This document shows positions 50,995 to 60,432 of a stretch of DNA of 64,000 nucleotides, one piece after another. The stretch covers positions 1,284,310 through 1,348,309 of the forward strand of contig CAWAEN010000004.1 of NCBI GenBank assembly GCA_963781035.1, in the 5' to 3' direction. Every line of letters begins with the position of its first letter. The first letter of the stretch is position 1. Below the pieces are notes generated by a model. That model worked only from the letters and a program-made list of their open reading frames with translations, did not search any database and was not told the origin of the DNA. This DNA comes from SZUA-35 sp963781035 (GTDB taxonomy: Bacteria > Actinomycetota > Acidimicrobiia > Acidimicrobiales > SZUA-35). The position numbers were made by a program, and so were the translations under genes.

Positions 50995-51409
50995 GGCCGC
51001 CTCTCCGGGATGGCATCGATCGCGCTGGCATCACAACCGCATTGTCGCGCCACCGGCCATTCGTGGACAAAGCCATCGGTACCGTCCGCACCAGGCCCGG
51101 GACGAGGGCAGCCTCACCTACGTTGACGTTCGCATTGAAGGGGGCGATGACAGGACCGTCACGGTTGTCTTCCAGGACGCCCCCCAAGAAGGCCCGAAGG
51201 TGGTGAGGACGGAGCCAGTGGACCCGTGCCTGGTCGGTCAATAGGCGAAGGCGGGGACCGCCGAACACCGGGTCCATTCCGCGTGATGGAGTTCCTGAAT
51301 CGGCACTTCCGGAGTACGCCTGATAGTCCGACTGAGCGGCTGCCATGGCTGGGCCGCGACCCTTGCCTTGATGGGTGATAGCCCATGCCGGATGAGCCTT
51401 TACAGCGGG
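50995..51409. other. Gap upstream of the DUF11 gene
   Basis: This 415-bp stretch lies between two minus-strand genes. It contains the ribosome site of the DUF11 gene and should contain its promoter. I recognise no gene, repeat or RNA in it. Confidence 0.4.
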
Positions 51410-52216
51410 TTACTGGCGGGTGAGTTCCCACACTCGCGTGCCACCACCGGGGGAGAACTCGGTGGGGGTGTCCGCGACACCTGGCTCGTTGCTTGCGAGA
51501 GTCAGCGTGGTGCCGTCGAATTCGTAGATCACGCGTGCCGTCTCGCCGACATAGTCCGGGAACATCGACTCGGTGACCGCGAACTCCATCCGCTTCGGGT
51601 TCTCGTCGGGAAACGCGACATAGGTTCCTTGGTAGACCTCTGCACCTGACGACACTGCGGTGACATCTCCTTCGTCGAAGACGAACGTCCATGGTCCGGT
51701 GGCGCGGCCCACTTCGGTTCCGGTCCAGACTCCGACCAGCGATTGCTCGTCCAGCGGCTCGGCTTCATCTTCGGCGGTGCGGAGGGTGAGTGGCGCACAG
51801 TATTCGTCGTCGACGCCGTTTACCCGGACGTAGACGCACGCGGTATCCGGTGGCCCGAGGTCGTCGAATGCCTGCTGCATCCCGGTGTCGCCATCGCACC
51901 CCTCGGTGGTCTGGAAGATGTCACCGATCTGAACGAATCCGTCGCCGACCGATCGAATGCCGATGCCGCACAACTCGACGTCGGTCTCCTCCCAGACCAG
52001 ACGTCCACCGAGGTCCTCGATGTCAGCCTCTTCGAGAGGGCTGAACGTCTTGATCATGAAGACCGTGTGGATGCCCACGCCCACGTCGTCGAGGGCGATC
52101 ACTCCACTCCTCGCCGCCATGGGGCCCCGATCGTCGGCGGCGGACTCGTTCGATCCTTCGTCGCACTCGTCTCCGGTACAGATCAGCCTGGCTCGTCGGA
52201 TCCTTCGCTGGCGCAC
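51410..52216 (-). CDS. Hypothetical protein with TIGR03067-like C-terminal domain
   Basis: The C-terminal 110 residues (SLVGVWTGTEVGRATGPWTFVF, DENPKRMEFAV, ARVIYEFDGTTLTLASNEP) resemble TIGR03067-type lipocalin-like domains of secreted bacterial proteins. The middle has paired cysteines (TTEGCDGDTG, DTACVYVRV, DEYCAPL). GTG 52216 gives 268 residues and overlaps the upstream lipoprotein gene; ATG 52120 is an alternative. No signal peptide is obvious at either start. It may be the continuation of the upstream lipoprotein after an undetected error. Function unknown. Confidence 0.55.
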   Translation of the reverse strand: MRQRRIRRARLICTGDECDEGSNESAADDRGPMAARSGVIALDDVGVGIHTVFMIKTFSPLEEADIEDLGGRLVWEETDVELCGIGIRSVGDGFVQIGDIFQTTEGCDGDTGMQQAFDDLGPPDTACVYVRVNGVDDEYCAPLTLRTAEDEAEPLDEQSLVGVWTGTEVGRATGPWTFVFDEGDVTAVSSGAEVYQGTYVAFPDENPKRMEFAVTESMFPDYVGETARVIYEFDGTTLTLASNEPGVADTPTEFSPGGGTRVWELTRQ

Positions 52217-52741
52217 GAGAAGATGGCGTCACCGCCCTTGTCGCCTGCAGTCCACCACAAGCCGTCGATCTCGACCGCCTCGAGCACCGCCGGGAACTGC
52301 ACAACCTCCAGGTCATCGCTCGGGACAGCGCCCTCGCCCTGCTCGGAAAGGACGATCACCGCTTCGACGAAGGTCGAACCGTCCTCGACATAGGTGTTGC
52401 TGTACTCGAATCCAATCGTCGACCTCCGAGCTGAGCTGCTCCGACACGCACGCAGTGAACCCCGCAAGGGTGAACCCCTCTCGAATTTCTGGTGAGACGA
52501 GCGCGAACATCGCTCCAGGATCGTTGGCATCGGCGGCTTCGAAGTACGCCTCGACGACCGCCTCGGGGGATGCCTGCTGCGCTGGCACCGAATCGCCATC
52601 GTCATCGATCGAATGCGTCTCGCCCCCATCAGTGGTCGCTGCGGGCTGGTCCTCGCCGACATCGCCGTCATCGTCACCGCCACACCCCGAGCACAGCAAC
52701 ACGACTGCCATCAGCACAGCCAGGATCCTCGAGTAATCCAT
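52183..52741 (-). CDS. Hypothetical lipoprotein, frameshifted
   Basis: ATG 52741 gives MDYSRILAVLMAVVLLCSGC, a signal peptide with lipobox, followed by an acidic Asp/Gly linker. The domain begins SPEAVVEAYFEAADANDPGAMF, typical of NTF2-like/DUF4878-type folds. The frame changes near 52410: QLSSEVDDW is followed in another frame by IGFEYSNTYVEDGSTFVEA. About 185 residues. Its 3' end overlaps the next gene by 34 bases. Confidence 0.65.
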
Positions 52742-53480
52742 GGTCAAGAGTCGACCACACTCAACCAGAGCCGATCAGAGCCAAACGTCCCAGGTAGGGG
52801 TCTCACCGAACGCCGGCTCCCGATCGGGTGCGAGGGTTTGCGTCTGGTGTCGATATGGCGTTCAGTCGTCAAGATATGAAGGGGTAGGAGCGGTCTCCAC
52901 CGACGAAGGGGTCTTCGTTGACCTGCTAGTGGCGAAACCATCGGGCGAGAAGCGATCGTCAGGTACGCAGAGATACACGTCGGGTTGATCCCCGAGTCTC
53001 GACGCGCCGGACCCATCACCTGTCGCGTCCCGAACGCGACCCGCACATGTCGGCATCCATGCGAGCAGCCGGGCGAGGCAGTACACCCAGCGCATATCGC
53101 TCGACTGAAGGCTCGTGACGTCGATCGAGGCTGGTCGACCGGAGAGGCCGTCACGATTCCGTGATCAGCAGACGTCGTCGGTGGTCGGATCGGTGAAACG
53201 CGCGCACGAAACGCGCACGGGACCCGCCATTCTTGCCCGGTATGGGGCGACATTCGATGGCATCGAGGATCACCGAAGCCCAGCAAACAAGGGACTTCCT
53301 GGCATTCGGTGACATCCGCTGATACCCCAGGTGCGAACTCGAACCCCTCGGACCCCTCGGGATCGTGCGGGTTCAAATCCCGCCCCGGGCGCCCGCTGGC
53401 CAGTCGGGCACCTCTGATGCTCGGCGTGGCGCTCGACTACCGGCATGTCGGGTCGGGTTGTCGCTGAGAGTGTGGGAATG
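52742..53480. other. Non-coding stretch carrying attachment-site repeat R1
   Basis: No protein gene is supported in these 739 bp; open frames here are antisense to tRNA-like sequence. The part 53139-53390 is repeat R1. The remainder, 52742-53138, shows nothing recognisable. Confidence 0.5.
53139..53390 (+). repeat. Repeat R1: integrase-arm-like pair plus tRNA-Leu 3' end
   Basis: About 252 bp, matching R2 at 60433-60682 along its whole length. It starts CCGGAGAGGCCGTCACGAT, holds two GAAACGCG-type 11-bp repeats (about 53195-53218) and shares CAGCAAACAAGGGACTTCCT at 53281-53300. It ends with a copy of the tRNA-Leu 3' half (53341-53390). Interpreted as the right end of an element integrated at tRNA-Leu. 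The CAC after the acceptor is changed to GCC. Confidence 0.8.
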
Positions 53481-54068
53481 CTAATCGTCGTCGTCGTCGC
53501 AGTTGTAGGTGACGTCGACCCCAGCGTCATCGGCCAGGCCTTGGGCTTCGACACATATCTCGTTGAAACGTTCGAGCGCCCCTCCTACCGGGTTGAAGGA
53601 ATAGACAAACTCGTCTTGGGTGGTGACGACATCCAAGGTAGTCACCCAGTCGCTCAGCGAGTCGATGGCCTCCCGGCCCGTGTTGACGGCCCGGTCCTGG
53701 AACTCAACCAGATCGTCAGGGGCGTTTAGCTGCTCGATGCCGTTGACGAATTCCTCGAGCACCACCACGTCGCCTTCGGCCCAGGTCAACCACGCCTCGA
53801 CCGCCTCCTCCAACGATGCCGCCGGTACCTCAACCCCAAGAGGAATGCTCTCCATTGCCTCATCGAGTTCGGCCTCGAGCGCTTCGCTCGCTGCCGTGTA
53901 GTCGTCGTCCAGCACACCGAGCTCGAGGAAGAACTCGTCGGTCGCGAGCTGATCGCCGTCGTCGCCTCCGCATCCCGCGACGACCAAACCAAGCACGGCC
54001 AGAAGAGCGAAGAGCAGAACCCGTATCGGTGTCACGACGACACCGCCAACCTTGCTGCGACCAACCAT
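53481..54068 (-). CDS. Island lipoprotein, paralogue 1
   Basis: 195 residues. MVGRSKVGGVVVTPIR precedes a hydrophobic stretch and lipobox VAGC (Cys 33). The acidic helical body shares DEFFLELGVLD, NAPDDLVEFQDRAV, TGREAIDSL and ICVEAQGLADDAGVDVTY with two paralogues at 54241 and 57784. It ends in a run of Asp. Strong AGGAGG ribosome site 7 bases before ATG 54068. Function unknown; an extracytoplasmic location is inferred from the lipobox. Confidence 0.8.
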   Translation of the reverse strand: MVGRSKVGGVVVTPIRVLLFALLAVLGLVVAGCGGDDGDQLATDEFFLELGVLDDDYTAASEALEAELDEAMESIPLGVEVPAASLEEAVEAWLTWAEGDVVVLEEFVNGIEQLNAPDDLVEFQDRAVNTGREAIDSLSDWVTTLDVVTTQDEFVYSFNPVGGALERFNEICVEAQGLADDAGVDVTYNCDDDDD

Positions 54069-54240
54069 CACAGGACCTCCTCTCGCTCGTTCTTCTTCGT
54101 CTACGAAAAGCATCGATCCGTCCCGCTCCAGCGTGGAGGGCAGAAGGTCACCACCCCGTACCCAATCCCAATCGAAAGCTGTGACCCGATTGACGGACTC
54201 TGACAGTCTCGGTCTACTGGAGGTTCGACACGGTCGCCCG

Positions 54241-54798
54241 CTACTCGTCGCCGCATTTGTAGGTGACCTCGACGCCAGCGTCATCGGCCAGGCCTTGGGC
54301 TTCGACACAGATCGCGCCGAAACGTTCGAGAGCCTCTTCTACCGGGTCATAGGCAGCCATGAACCCTGCTTGGGTGGTGACGTCATCCAAGTCAGTCACC
54401 AGGTCGTTCACCGAGTCGATGAACTCCCGGCCAGCGGTGACGGCCCGGTCCTGGAACCCAACCAGATCGTCAGGGGCGTTCAACTGCTCGATGCCGTTGA
54501 CGAAGTCCTCGAAAAGCACCACGGCGTCCCCCATGAAGGTCGCGGACGCCGCGATCATTTCCTCCTCCGATGCCGCGGCCTCCACAGCCTCATCGAACTC
54601 GGCCTCGACTTCATCGATCACTGCCGCGTATTCCTTGTCCAGCACACCGAGCTCGAGGAAGAACTCGTCGGTCGTGAGCTGATCGCCGTCGTCGCCTCCG
54701 CATCCCGCCACGATCAGGCCGAGCACAGCGAGAACGCCGAAGAGCAGACCTCGTATTGGTGTCACGACGACACCACCAACCTTGCTGCGACCAACCAT
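54241..54798 (-). CDS. Island lipoprotein, paralogue 2
   Basis: 185 residues, clearly homologous to paralogues 1 and 3: same leader (MVGRSKVGGVVVTPIRGLLF), lipobox VAGC and the block NAPDDLVGFQDRAVTAGREF. It ends AGVEVTYKCGDE with a second Cys that paralogue 3 shares. AGGAGG lies 7 bases before ATG 54798; GTG 54801 is also possible. The 172-bp gap to paralogue 1 repeats the upstream leader region. Confidence 0.8.
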   Translation of the reverse strand: MVGRSKVGGVVVTPIRGLLFGVLAVLGLIVAGCGGDDGDQLTTDEFFLELGVLDKEYAAVIDEVEAEFDEAVEAAASEEEMIAASATFMGDAVVLFEDFVNGIEQLNAPDDLVGFQDRAVTAGREFIDSVNDLVTDLDDVTTQAGFMAAYDPVEEALERFGAICVEAQGLADDAGVEVTYKCGDE

Positions 54799-55295
54799 CA
54801 CAGGGCCTCCTCTCGCTCATTCTTCTTCGTCTACGAACAGCGTCGCTCCGTCCCGATCCAGCGGGGAGGGCAGAAGGTCACCACCCCCACGCATCGCGGA
54901 CCCTGATCCCGGTTTCACGAGCGGCCCGAGGAGCCATCCCTGCCCCACTCCACGGGGCGTTCTCTGCACGTCGAGCACCTGGCCTGACTCCGGGGCCGTG
55001 GACGTGGACCGGCACCGACGAAAGTCCTGCGTCCGACGCCCCAGAAGCGAAACGCTCCTGACCAGGGCTTGTGCGAAACGTGTCGGAGGGGGGACTTGAA
55101 CTCACCTCGCCCAACACGCATCCAGCGTCGTACTGCGGTAACCAGCGTCCCTGAGCGGCATCGGGAGACCGCCGAATCCGCTCCCTACCGCTCGATGCCG
55201 CTCCAGGACGCTGGATGCCATTGGCAAACCATTAGCAACGCGACACCCCCTGCCCAGTCGGCTCAGTCCCAGCCCTTGTCACCTCCAGCGAGGTT
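54799..55295. other. Upstream region of lipoprotein paralogue 2
   Basis: Bases 54802 to about 55000 match 58348 to about 58560 upstream of paralogue 3 (shared CTCGCTCATTCTTCTTCGTC, CACGAGCGGCCCGAGGAGCC). The duplicated unit therefore includes the promoter region. Around 55080-55105, GGAGGGGGGACTTGAACTC looks like the antisense of a tRNA T arm and acceptor, a possible further attachment scar, but it does not fold into a tRNA. No gene seen. Confidence 0.45.
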
Positions 55296-55517
55296 GTGCG
55301 CCGCCAGGGACAACGCCGGCAGAGATGTCGCACAAGTGCCGATCACGCGCAGTTGGTACGTGCTCCAATGCTCGGTGTTCTGGGCGAGCGGAGCGGGTTC
55401 GAGGTCAAATGGGAACCGCTGGACGCCGTCGTGCGCCAGACTGACGTGGTGAGGCTCTTGGCGAACCAGGTGACCGCAGGCTCGTCGGCGTACGACCGGA
55501 AGGTCCTGCCGACGTGA
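55296..55517 (+). other. Open frame, possible 3' fragment of an unknown gene
   Basis: The last 45 codons (GERSGFEVKWEPLDAVVRQ to TAGSSAYDRKVLPT) look coding and the TGA overlaps the next GTG start as GTGA. The first 25 codons do not look coding. No homologue recognised. It may be the remnant of a gene cut at its 5' end. Confidence 0.3.
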
Positions 55518-55913
55518 GACCCCGCTTCAGCACGCTCGTGTCTTGTGCGGTCCTCCCAAGTGCCTGCGCGAGCGCTGATGAGGCTTTGTCAGACCAGACG
55601 ACAACTACTGCGACGACCAACTTGCGTTCCTGTACTCCAATCGACGAGGGCTCCTTCAGTGACGCGGATCGCCAGGCTGTCGAGGCAAGATGGAAAGAGC
55701 TTGAAGTCTCCGACGAGGATCGGTCCGGCTTGCAGCGAACAACTGAGCGAGATCTTCATCGGCGCTTGCACTAGCACTGCGGTGGTCGCGTGTACCGACC
55801 TCGGCATGGTCTGTGATGTTGTCGACTGGGATGGCCCAGGAGATGTGAATGCCGAGTTCAGGTTCCGGCACTCGATTCTGCAACACCGAAGCCCAATATT
55901 TACATGGGAGTAG
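55514..55913 (+). CDS. Small hypothetical secreted protein, frameshifted
   Basis: GTG 55514 gives MRPRFSTLVSCAVLPSACASAD, a short signal with a possible lipobox (PSAC). A Thr-rich spacer and SFSDADRQAVEARWKELEV follow. The frame changes near 55730, after which CSEQLSEIFIGACTSTAVVACTDLGMVCDVVDW continues in another frame. Several cysteines suggest an exported fold. Function unknown. It ends 9 bp before the M1 peptidase gene. Confidence 0.45.
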
Positions 55914-55922
55914 AACGACACA

Positions 55923-57364
55923 ATGAACTCACATAGCAAGGTGCGAAAGCCATCTGCTCTTGCGACGGTTGTCTTGCTGATCGGTACGATCTTGGCCGGC
56001 TGCGGCACGTCTCAACCTGACGAAGATACAACCGCCACCTCAGAGCCGAGCGTTTCGATCCCCGAGAATCTGTCTGCCGGAGACCCCTACGCCCCCGAGC
56101 TGGGGAATACGGGCTTCGACGTGCAACGCTATACCCTCGAACTGGCCCTGGACCCAAGCGTTGCCTTTGTTGACGGTCACGTGACCATTGACGCCACCAG
56201 CACGATGGATGGCCTAGATCAGGTCACTCTCGATTTCGTCGGTTTTGAAATCAGCGAGGTCTCTTGGGTCGGGACTCTGCTTCCCTTTTCCCGGCAGGGA
56301 GACAAACTCATTGTTGATTTGCCAGAGCCTTTGTCTACTGGTGCCCCGTTTGCGTTGCACATTGTTTATGGTGGTGAACCTGTCAGAGAAGCTTCGGATT
56401 ATGTTCCGTTTGCCTCCCACCTGGGGCTGCACTATCCATCGGACGATAGTTTGTTTGTTGCATCCGAGCCTGACGGAGCCAGGTACTGGTTCCCGTCGAA
56501 TGACCACCCGCGAGACAAAGCCACGTTTCGCTTCGAGCTGAGCGTGCCCGAGGGGCTGACGGGCGTGGCAAATGGCGTGTTGGTAGAGACGCGCACGGGA
56601 GTCCCCCAGGCTTTTCCCGATGGTGCTGCTGGTGATCTCTACGTCTGGGAGCACGATCATCCCGTGGCCACCGCACTCGTCACGGTGGCAGTAGGGGACT
56701 ATCAACGATTGGAAAGCGTCTCTCCAGACGGTGTTCCCTTGCGTCATTATGTCTTCCCCGAACGGCAAGTCGAGTTTGAAAATGTCGAGGCAACGCTTGG
56801 CGAGATGATCGATTGGATGAGCGAGCTTTTTGGACCGTACCCCTTTGATGCCTTTGGCTACGTGACGGTGGCGGGGTTGGAAGCGTCTTTGGAGACTCAA
56901 ACCATGGTCATTCTGGCCGAGGAATTGATCAATGAGGACATGATGTCACACGAGATGGCTCACATGTGGTTCGGAGATTGGGTCAATCTCGATTCGTGGG
57001 GAGCGATGTGGCGCAACGAGGGTTTTGCCACGTACATCTCGCTGATGTGGCAAACACGCGATGCTCCGGAGGAATTGGAGCAAAGAATGGAGGAGATCAC
57101 GCAATCTGTCCTCGAAAGTGATAGCGGATACCCGCTGAATGACCCACCGCCCGCACAACTTTTTGGGAGAGATAGCTACGAAAAGGGGCAGCCGTTGTCC
57201 ACGCCTTGCGGCAAGAGATGGGGGACGAGGCATTCTTTCGCGGCCTGCGCGCCTACTTCGAGCGGTTTGGTGGCGGCACCGCGACAGACGCGGAATTCCA
57301 AGCCGTTATGGAGGAGGCAGCGGGCGTTTCTTTCGATGTCCTTTTTGAGCAGTGGTTTGAGTAG
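55923..57364 (+). CDS. M1-family metallopeptidase lipoprotein, frameshifted
   Basis: Zinc aminopeptidase-like protein, 480 residues when joined. MNSHSKVRKPSALATVVLLIGTILAGC has a lipobox. The N-terminal beta domain starts NTGFDVQRYTLELALDP. The catalytic site is SHEMAHMWFGDWV with NEGFATYI, giving zinc ligands H343, H347 and E366. The usual GAMEN motif is reduced to GLEAS. A G4 run at 57186-57189 lacks one base: EKG continues as AAVVHALRQEMGDEAFFRG in another frame to TAG 57364. Base composition is clearly more A/T rich than all neighbours. Likely acquired from another phylum. Confidence 0.85.
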
Positions 57365-57370
57365 GGGAAT

Positions 57371-57401
57371 GACTTCGGAAGTCTCAAAGACTTCCGAAGT
57401 C
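57371..57401 (+). terminator. Perfect hairpin after the M1 peptidase gene
   Basis: GACTTCGGAAGTC, loop TCAAA, then GACTTCCGAAGTC: a perfect 13-bp stem 7 bp after the stop. No T tract follows. From memory, very similar hairpins are common in Chloroflexota genomes; this was not checked. Confidence 0.7.
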
Positions 57402-57483
57402 CCAACCGTGTCCCATTCTATAGCGACAAGTTCCGTTCCTATGAGGTGATCATATTGCTCCTCATCCTGGCCCTGACCGCTAT

Positions 57484-57783
57484 CTACGCATGGAAGATCA
57501 CAGTCGAGAAGGCTTCACAGCCTTTGCAGGAGGGGGCGGATTTCGGGCGCTTCGGATTCCATGGTGGGGTGATGCAGTCGAGGAGGCCCCAGTTGGGCTT
57601 GCCGGCGCAGAGCAGTGACCGGATCCGGTAGTGCTGGAACCGACGGAAGCCGAACGCGACCCTTGACACGTTTCACGAGGTTGTTGATCGCTTCGGTTGG
57701 CCCGTCCGACACGTGTGCGCGATGCCACGCCACCATCTGATCTCGAAGTCGCGGACGATCTCGCCGGCCCATACCTCGGCCCG
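57484..57783 (-). mobile_element. ISL3-type transposase remnant, C-terminal part
   Basis: In two frames the minus strand reads QMVAWHRAHVSDGPTEAINNLVKRVK and then RVAFGFRRFQHYRIRSLLCAGKPNWGLLD, the standard ISL3 transposase C-terminus. The frame changes near 57650. The N-terminal two thirds of the transposase are missing. Its upstream end abuts the stop codon of lipoprotein paralogue 3. No inverted repeats were identified. Confidence 0.8.
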
Positions 57784-58344
57784 CTACTCGTCGCCGCATT
57801 TGTAGGTGACGTCGACGCCAGCGTCGTCGGCCAGGCCTTGGGCTTCGACACAGAGAGCCTCAAGACGCCCGAACACCTCCTGATAGACGCTCTCGATGAG
57901 TGCCAACGGCTCGGCTTCGGTGGTGACGTCATCCAAGTCAGTCACCAGGTCGTTCAGTGAGTCGATGGCCTCTCGGCCAGCGGTGACGGCCCGGTCCTGG
58001 AATCCAACCAGATCGTCAGGGGCGTCCAACTGCTCGTAGCCGTTGACGAAGTCCTCCATCACCACCACGCCGTCCTCGGTGAAGGTCACGAACGTTTCGA
58101 CCACCTCCTCGTCCGATGCCGCGGCCTTCAAAGCCTCTTCCTGCTCGGCCTCGAGATCATAAATCGCTGCCGTGTAGTCCTGGTCCAGCGCACCGAGCTC
58201 GAGGAAGAACTCCTCGGTCGTGAGCTGATCGCCGTCGCTGTCTCCGCATCCCGCCATGATCAGGCCGAGCACAGCGAGAACGCCGAAGAGCAGACCTCGT
58301 ATTGGTGTCACGACGCCACCACCAACCTTGCTGCGACCGGCCAT
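57784..58344 (-). CDS. Island lipoprotein, paralogue 3
   Basis: 186 residues. MAGRSKVGGGVVTPIRGLLF with lipobox IMAGC, then EEFFLELGALDQDYTAA, DAPDDLVGFQDRAVTAGREA and AGVDVTYKCGDE. Homologous to paralogues 1 and 2, including about 200 bp upstream. Ribosome site AGGAGA before ATG 58344. It is separated from paralogues 1 and 2 by the peptidase gene and the ISL3 remnant, so insertion probably split a tandem family. Confidence 0.8.
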   Translation of the reverse strand: MAGRSKVGGGVVTPIRGLLFGVLAVLGLIMAGCGDSDGDQLTTEEFFLELGALDQDYTAAIYDLEAEQEEALKAAASDEEVVETFVTFTEDGVVVMEDFVNGYEQLDAPDDLVGFQDRAVTAGREAIDSLNDLVTDLDDVTTEAEPLALIESVYQEVFGRLEALCVEAQGLADDAGVDVTYKCGDE

Positions 58345-59301
58345 CACAGGATCTCCTCTCGCTCATTCTTCTTCGTCTACGAGGATCATCGATCCGTCCC
58401 GATCCAGCGTGGAGGGCAGAAGGTCACCGCCCCGACGTATCGCGGACCCTGCTCCCAGCTTCACGAGCGGCCCGAGGAGCCATCGCTGCTCCACTCCACG
58501 GGCGTTCTCCGCACGTCGAGCACCTGACCTCAGGCCGGGCCGCGGACGTGGGCGACCCTGCCACCCCAGACCGGCCCCGACTCGTTGACCGGCAACGGCG
58601 GCGTCGCCGAGCGGGTCGCCCATAGAGACACCGACCGAACCCAGCGGCCGTCGCTCGCAAGCGGGACGGCCCGAACGCATGGCAGAACCTGAGCGATCGC
58701 CGGCGACAGGATGGCTCGGCAGATCGACACAAAGGGGAGGGCGCTCCTCCACCGCCCGCCCGGCAACGCTCACCGACCAACGGCGCAACCCACCGAGCTG
58801 TATGTGCCCTTCCCGGATGCTGGCGTACCGTGCTCAAACCTTCCGATACCGACGCCCACAAGAGGCATGCGAACCCGCGGGAGAACCGGCAATTTGAGCG
58901 GCCACGGTTGCGAGCGAAGGCCGAGGTGTGTGGCGCATATTGACGGTTGATCGAGTTGCTTCCGATTGCGCCGGGCGGCCGGTCGTCACCGTGATTACGT
59001 GCGTCCTTCGGCTCCCGATTATTTCGAACACTTCGCCGGAAGTGTTCGACCTACGCAGCTCGGCGGTCAGCCGAGGTGCCGTCGCGGCGGTTCCCGACCC
59101 TAGGCGTGCGCAGGGTTGTGTGGCGCAGGAACGCGAGTGGTCGGGTCCGTCAAACCGGGGCGAGGGGTTGCCTGGCGGCCCAGGCACGAGTCTCGGAGAG
59201 GACCTGACCTTCGGCTCTGGTAGCGCCGACGCGAATGTGGCACGACGAGGGTAGAGACATCCGATTTTCCGGGTGATCGCCTAGCGAAAGGTGTGGTTCC
59301 G
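58345..59301. other. Gap between lipoprotein 3 and the membrane protein
   Basis: The first 200 bp repeat the region upstream of lipoprotein 2. The rest (58560-59301) has no supported gene. It contains the palindrome at 59025-59048 and, near 59284, the ribosome site GAAAGG of the next gene. Confidence 0.4.
59025..59048. promoter_or_regulatory. Perfect 10-bp palindrome
   Basis: CGAACACTTC-GCCG-GAAGTGTTCG, perfect 10-bp arms with a 4-base centre, 254 bp upstream of the membrane protein start. It could be an operator or a hairpin. No regulator is adjacent. Confidence 0.4.
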
Positions 59302-60057
59302 ATGACGAGCAGAACCAAGGCGCTTGGGTTCGGAATCGGGCTGGTGTTGGTAGGGCTGTTCCTCGCATGGAACGGTCTCGGGGCGTTGAGCTTCATAGGT
59401 GGCGATGATGGGTACGCGCTGACCGGTGATCCGTTGGAAATCGACGTGTCGTCCCGTGCTGTGGTCACCAATGACGTCGAGCTGCTGCGTGGCGGCTACG
59501 GGGTCTACAGCGCCCTCGCACCCATCTACCAGTTCTACCCGACGCCTGATGACGTACGGGCGCATGGTGTCGCTCAGGGTTCTGAGACGCTCTTCATGGG
59601 TATTGCTCCCGCTGATGCGGTAGCGCGGTACCTCGACGGTGTCGTTCACGATGAGATCACCGACTGGGACGCCGAAAGTGACTGGATCGAGAATGTGGTC
59701 TACTCCAGGAACGAAGGCACCATCGATCCTGCCGCTCCAGGGACCCAAGGGTTCTGGGTGGCGTCGGTGAGTGGCAGCGGTGAACAGAACCTCGACTGGA
59801 CGATCCAGAGTGGGGAGTGGGCTGTGGTGATCATGAACGCGGACGGCTCCCCCGGGGTTTCGGCCGATGTCCGGCTTGGAGTTCTGTTGCCGTCTGGTCT
59901 TGTCCCGGTCGGCTGGGTCTTGGTGGTCGCTGGGCTCGGGGCGGTCATCGGCGGCGTCTGGCTGGTCTATCTCGGACAACGCCGCCGACGTAATCCACCC
60001 CCACAAAACCCGACCGAGACCGCAGACCTGACACACAAGACCGGCACCCTGGCATAG
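59302..60057 (+). CDS. Hypothetical two-helix membrane protein
   Basis: 251 residues: an N-terminal helix (LGFGIGLVLVGLFLAWNGLGAL), an extracytoplasmic domain of about 165 residues, a second helix (GWVLVVAGLGAVIGGVWLVYL) and an Arg-rich cytoplasmic tail. LFMGIAPADAVARYLDGVVHDE and GEWAVVIMNADGSPGVSADV match a conserved actinobacterial pattern without a known function. ATG 59302 has GAAAGG 12 bases upstream. A partial copy lies 600 bp downstream. Confidence 0.7.
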   Translation: MTSRTKALGFGIGLVLVGLFLAWNGLGALSFIGGDDGYALTGDPLEIDVSSRAVVTNDVELLRGGYGVYSALAPIYQFYPTPDDVRAHGVAQGSETLFMGIAPADAVARYLDGVVHDEITDWDAESDWIENVVYSRNEGTIDPAAPGTQGFWVASVSGSGEQNLDWTIQSGEWAVVIMNADGSPGVSADVRLGVLLPSGLVPVGWVLVVAGLGAVIGGVWLVYLGQRRRRNPPPQNPTETADLTHKTGTLA

Positions 60058-60310
60058 GTCGACTACCAAGCTGGCGTCGAGTACCACGCAACGACGGACC
60101 ACGACCCAGTCGGCCGCTCCTTCAGTGCCGGGAACAGGCTGTGACACAAGGACCGGAGGGCCTGTGGGGGCCGGAACTCGATCGTGAGGATTGAGTACGG
60201 TCAACGCGACTCAGGCTGGAGCACCGTGTCTGGTGTTCTCTATCGTCTCATCGCCAAGCCGCACTCCGAACACCCGAACACACTCCGAAAAGGCGAATGG
60301 GACTGCTTCA

Positions 60311-60371
60311 GAGACGAAATCGAGGATGTGGTCAACACCAGGAACGAGGGCACCATCGATCCTGCCGCTCT
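60311..60371 (+). pseudogene. Fragment of the adjacent membrane-protein gene
   Basis: About 60 bp here (CAGGAACGAGGGCACCATCG and flanks) match 59685-59738 inside the membrane-protein gene. The flanking codons do not match. It is a decayed partial duplicate. The rest of 60058-60432 holds no recognisable gene. Confidence 0.65.
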
Positions 60372-60432
60372 TGACACGCATGAGTGCCTAGGGAACTCTC
60401 GCACTCGAGCTGAATCGATCTTGGCCAGCTCA

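Noticed and set aside
52744..53376. Minus-strand protein starting near the tRNA-end copy
   Set aside because: The GRDLNPHD-type peptides here and at 49.6 and 60.7 kb are antisense translations of tRNA sequence, a known annotation artefact.
55070..55125. A second tRNA gene on the minus strand
   Set aside because: Only a T-arm/acceptor-like stretch is visible; no cloverleaf can be drawn. At most a tRNA-end scar.
58928..59254. Plus-strand open frame upstream of the membrane protein
   Set aside because: No ribosome site, no homology, spans a perfect palindrome, and composition is unlike coding sequence.
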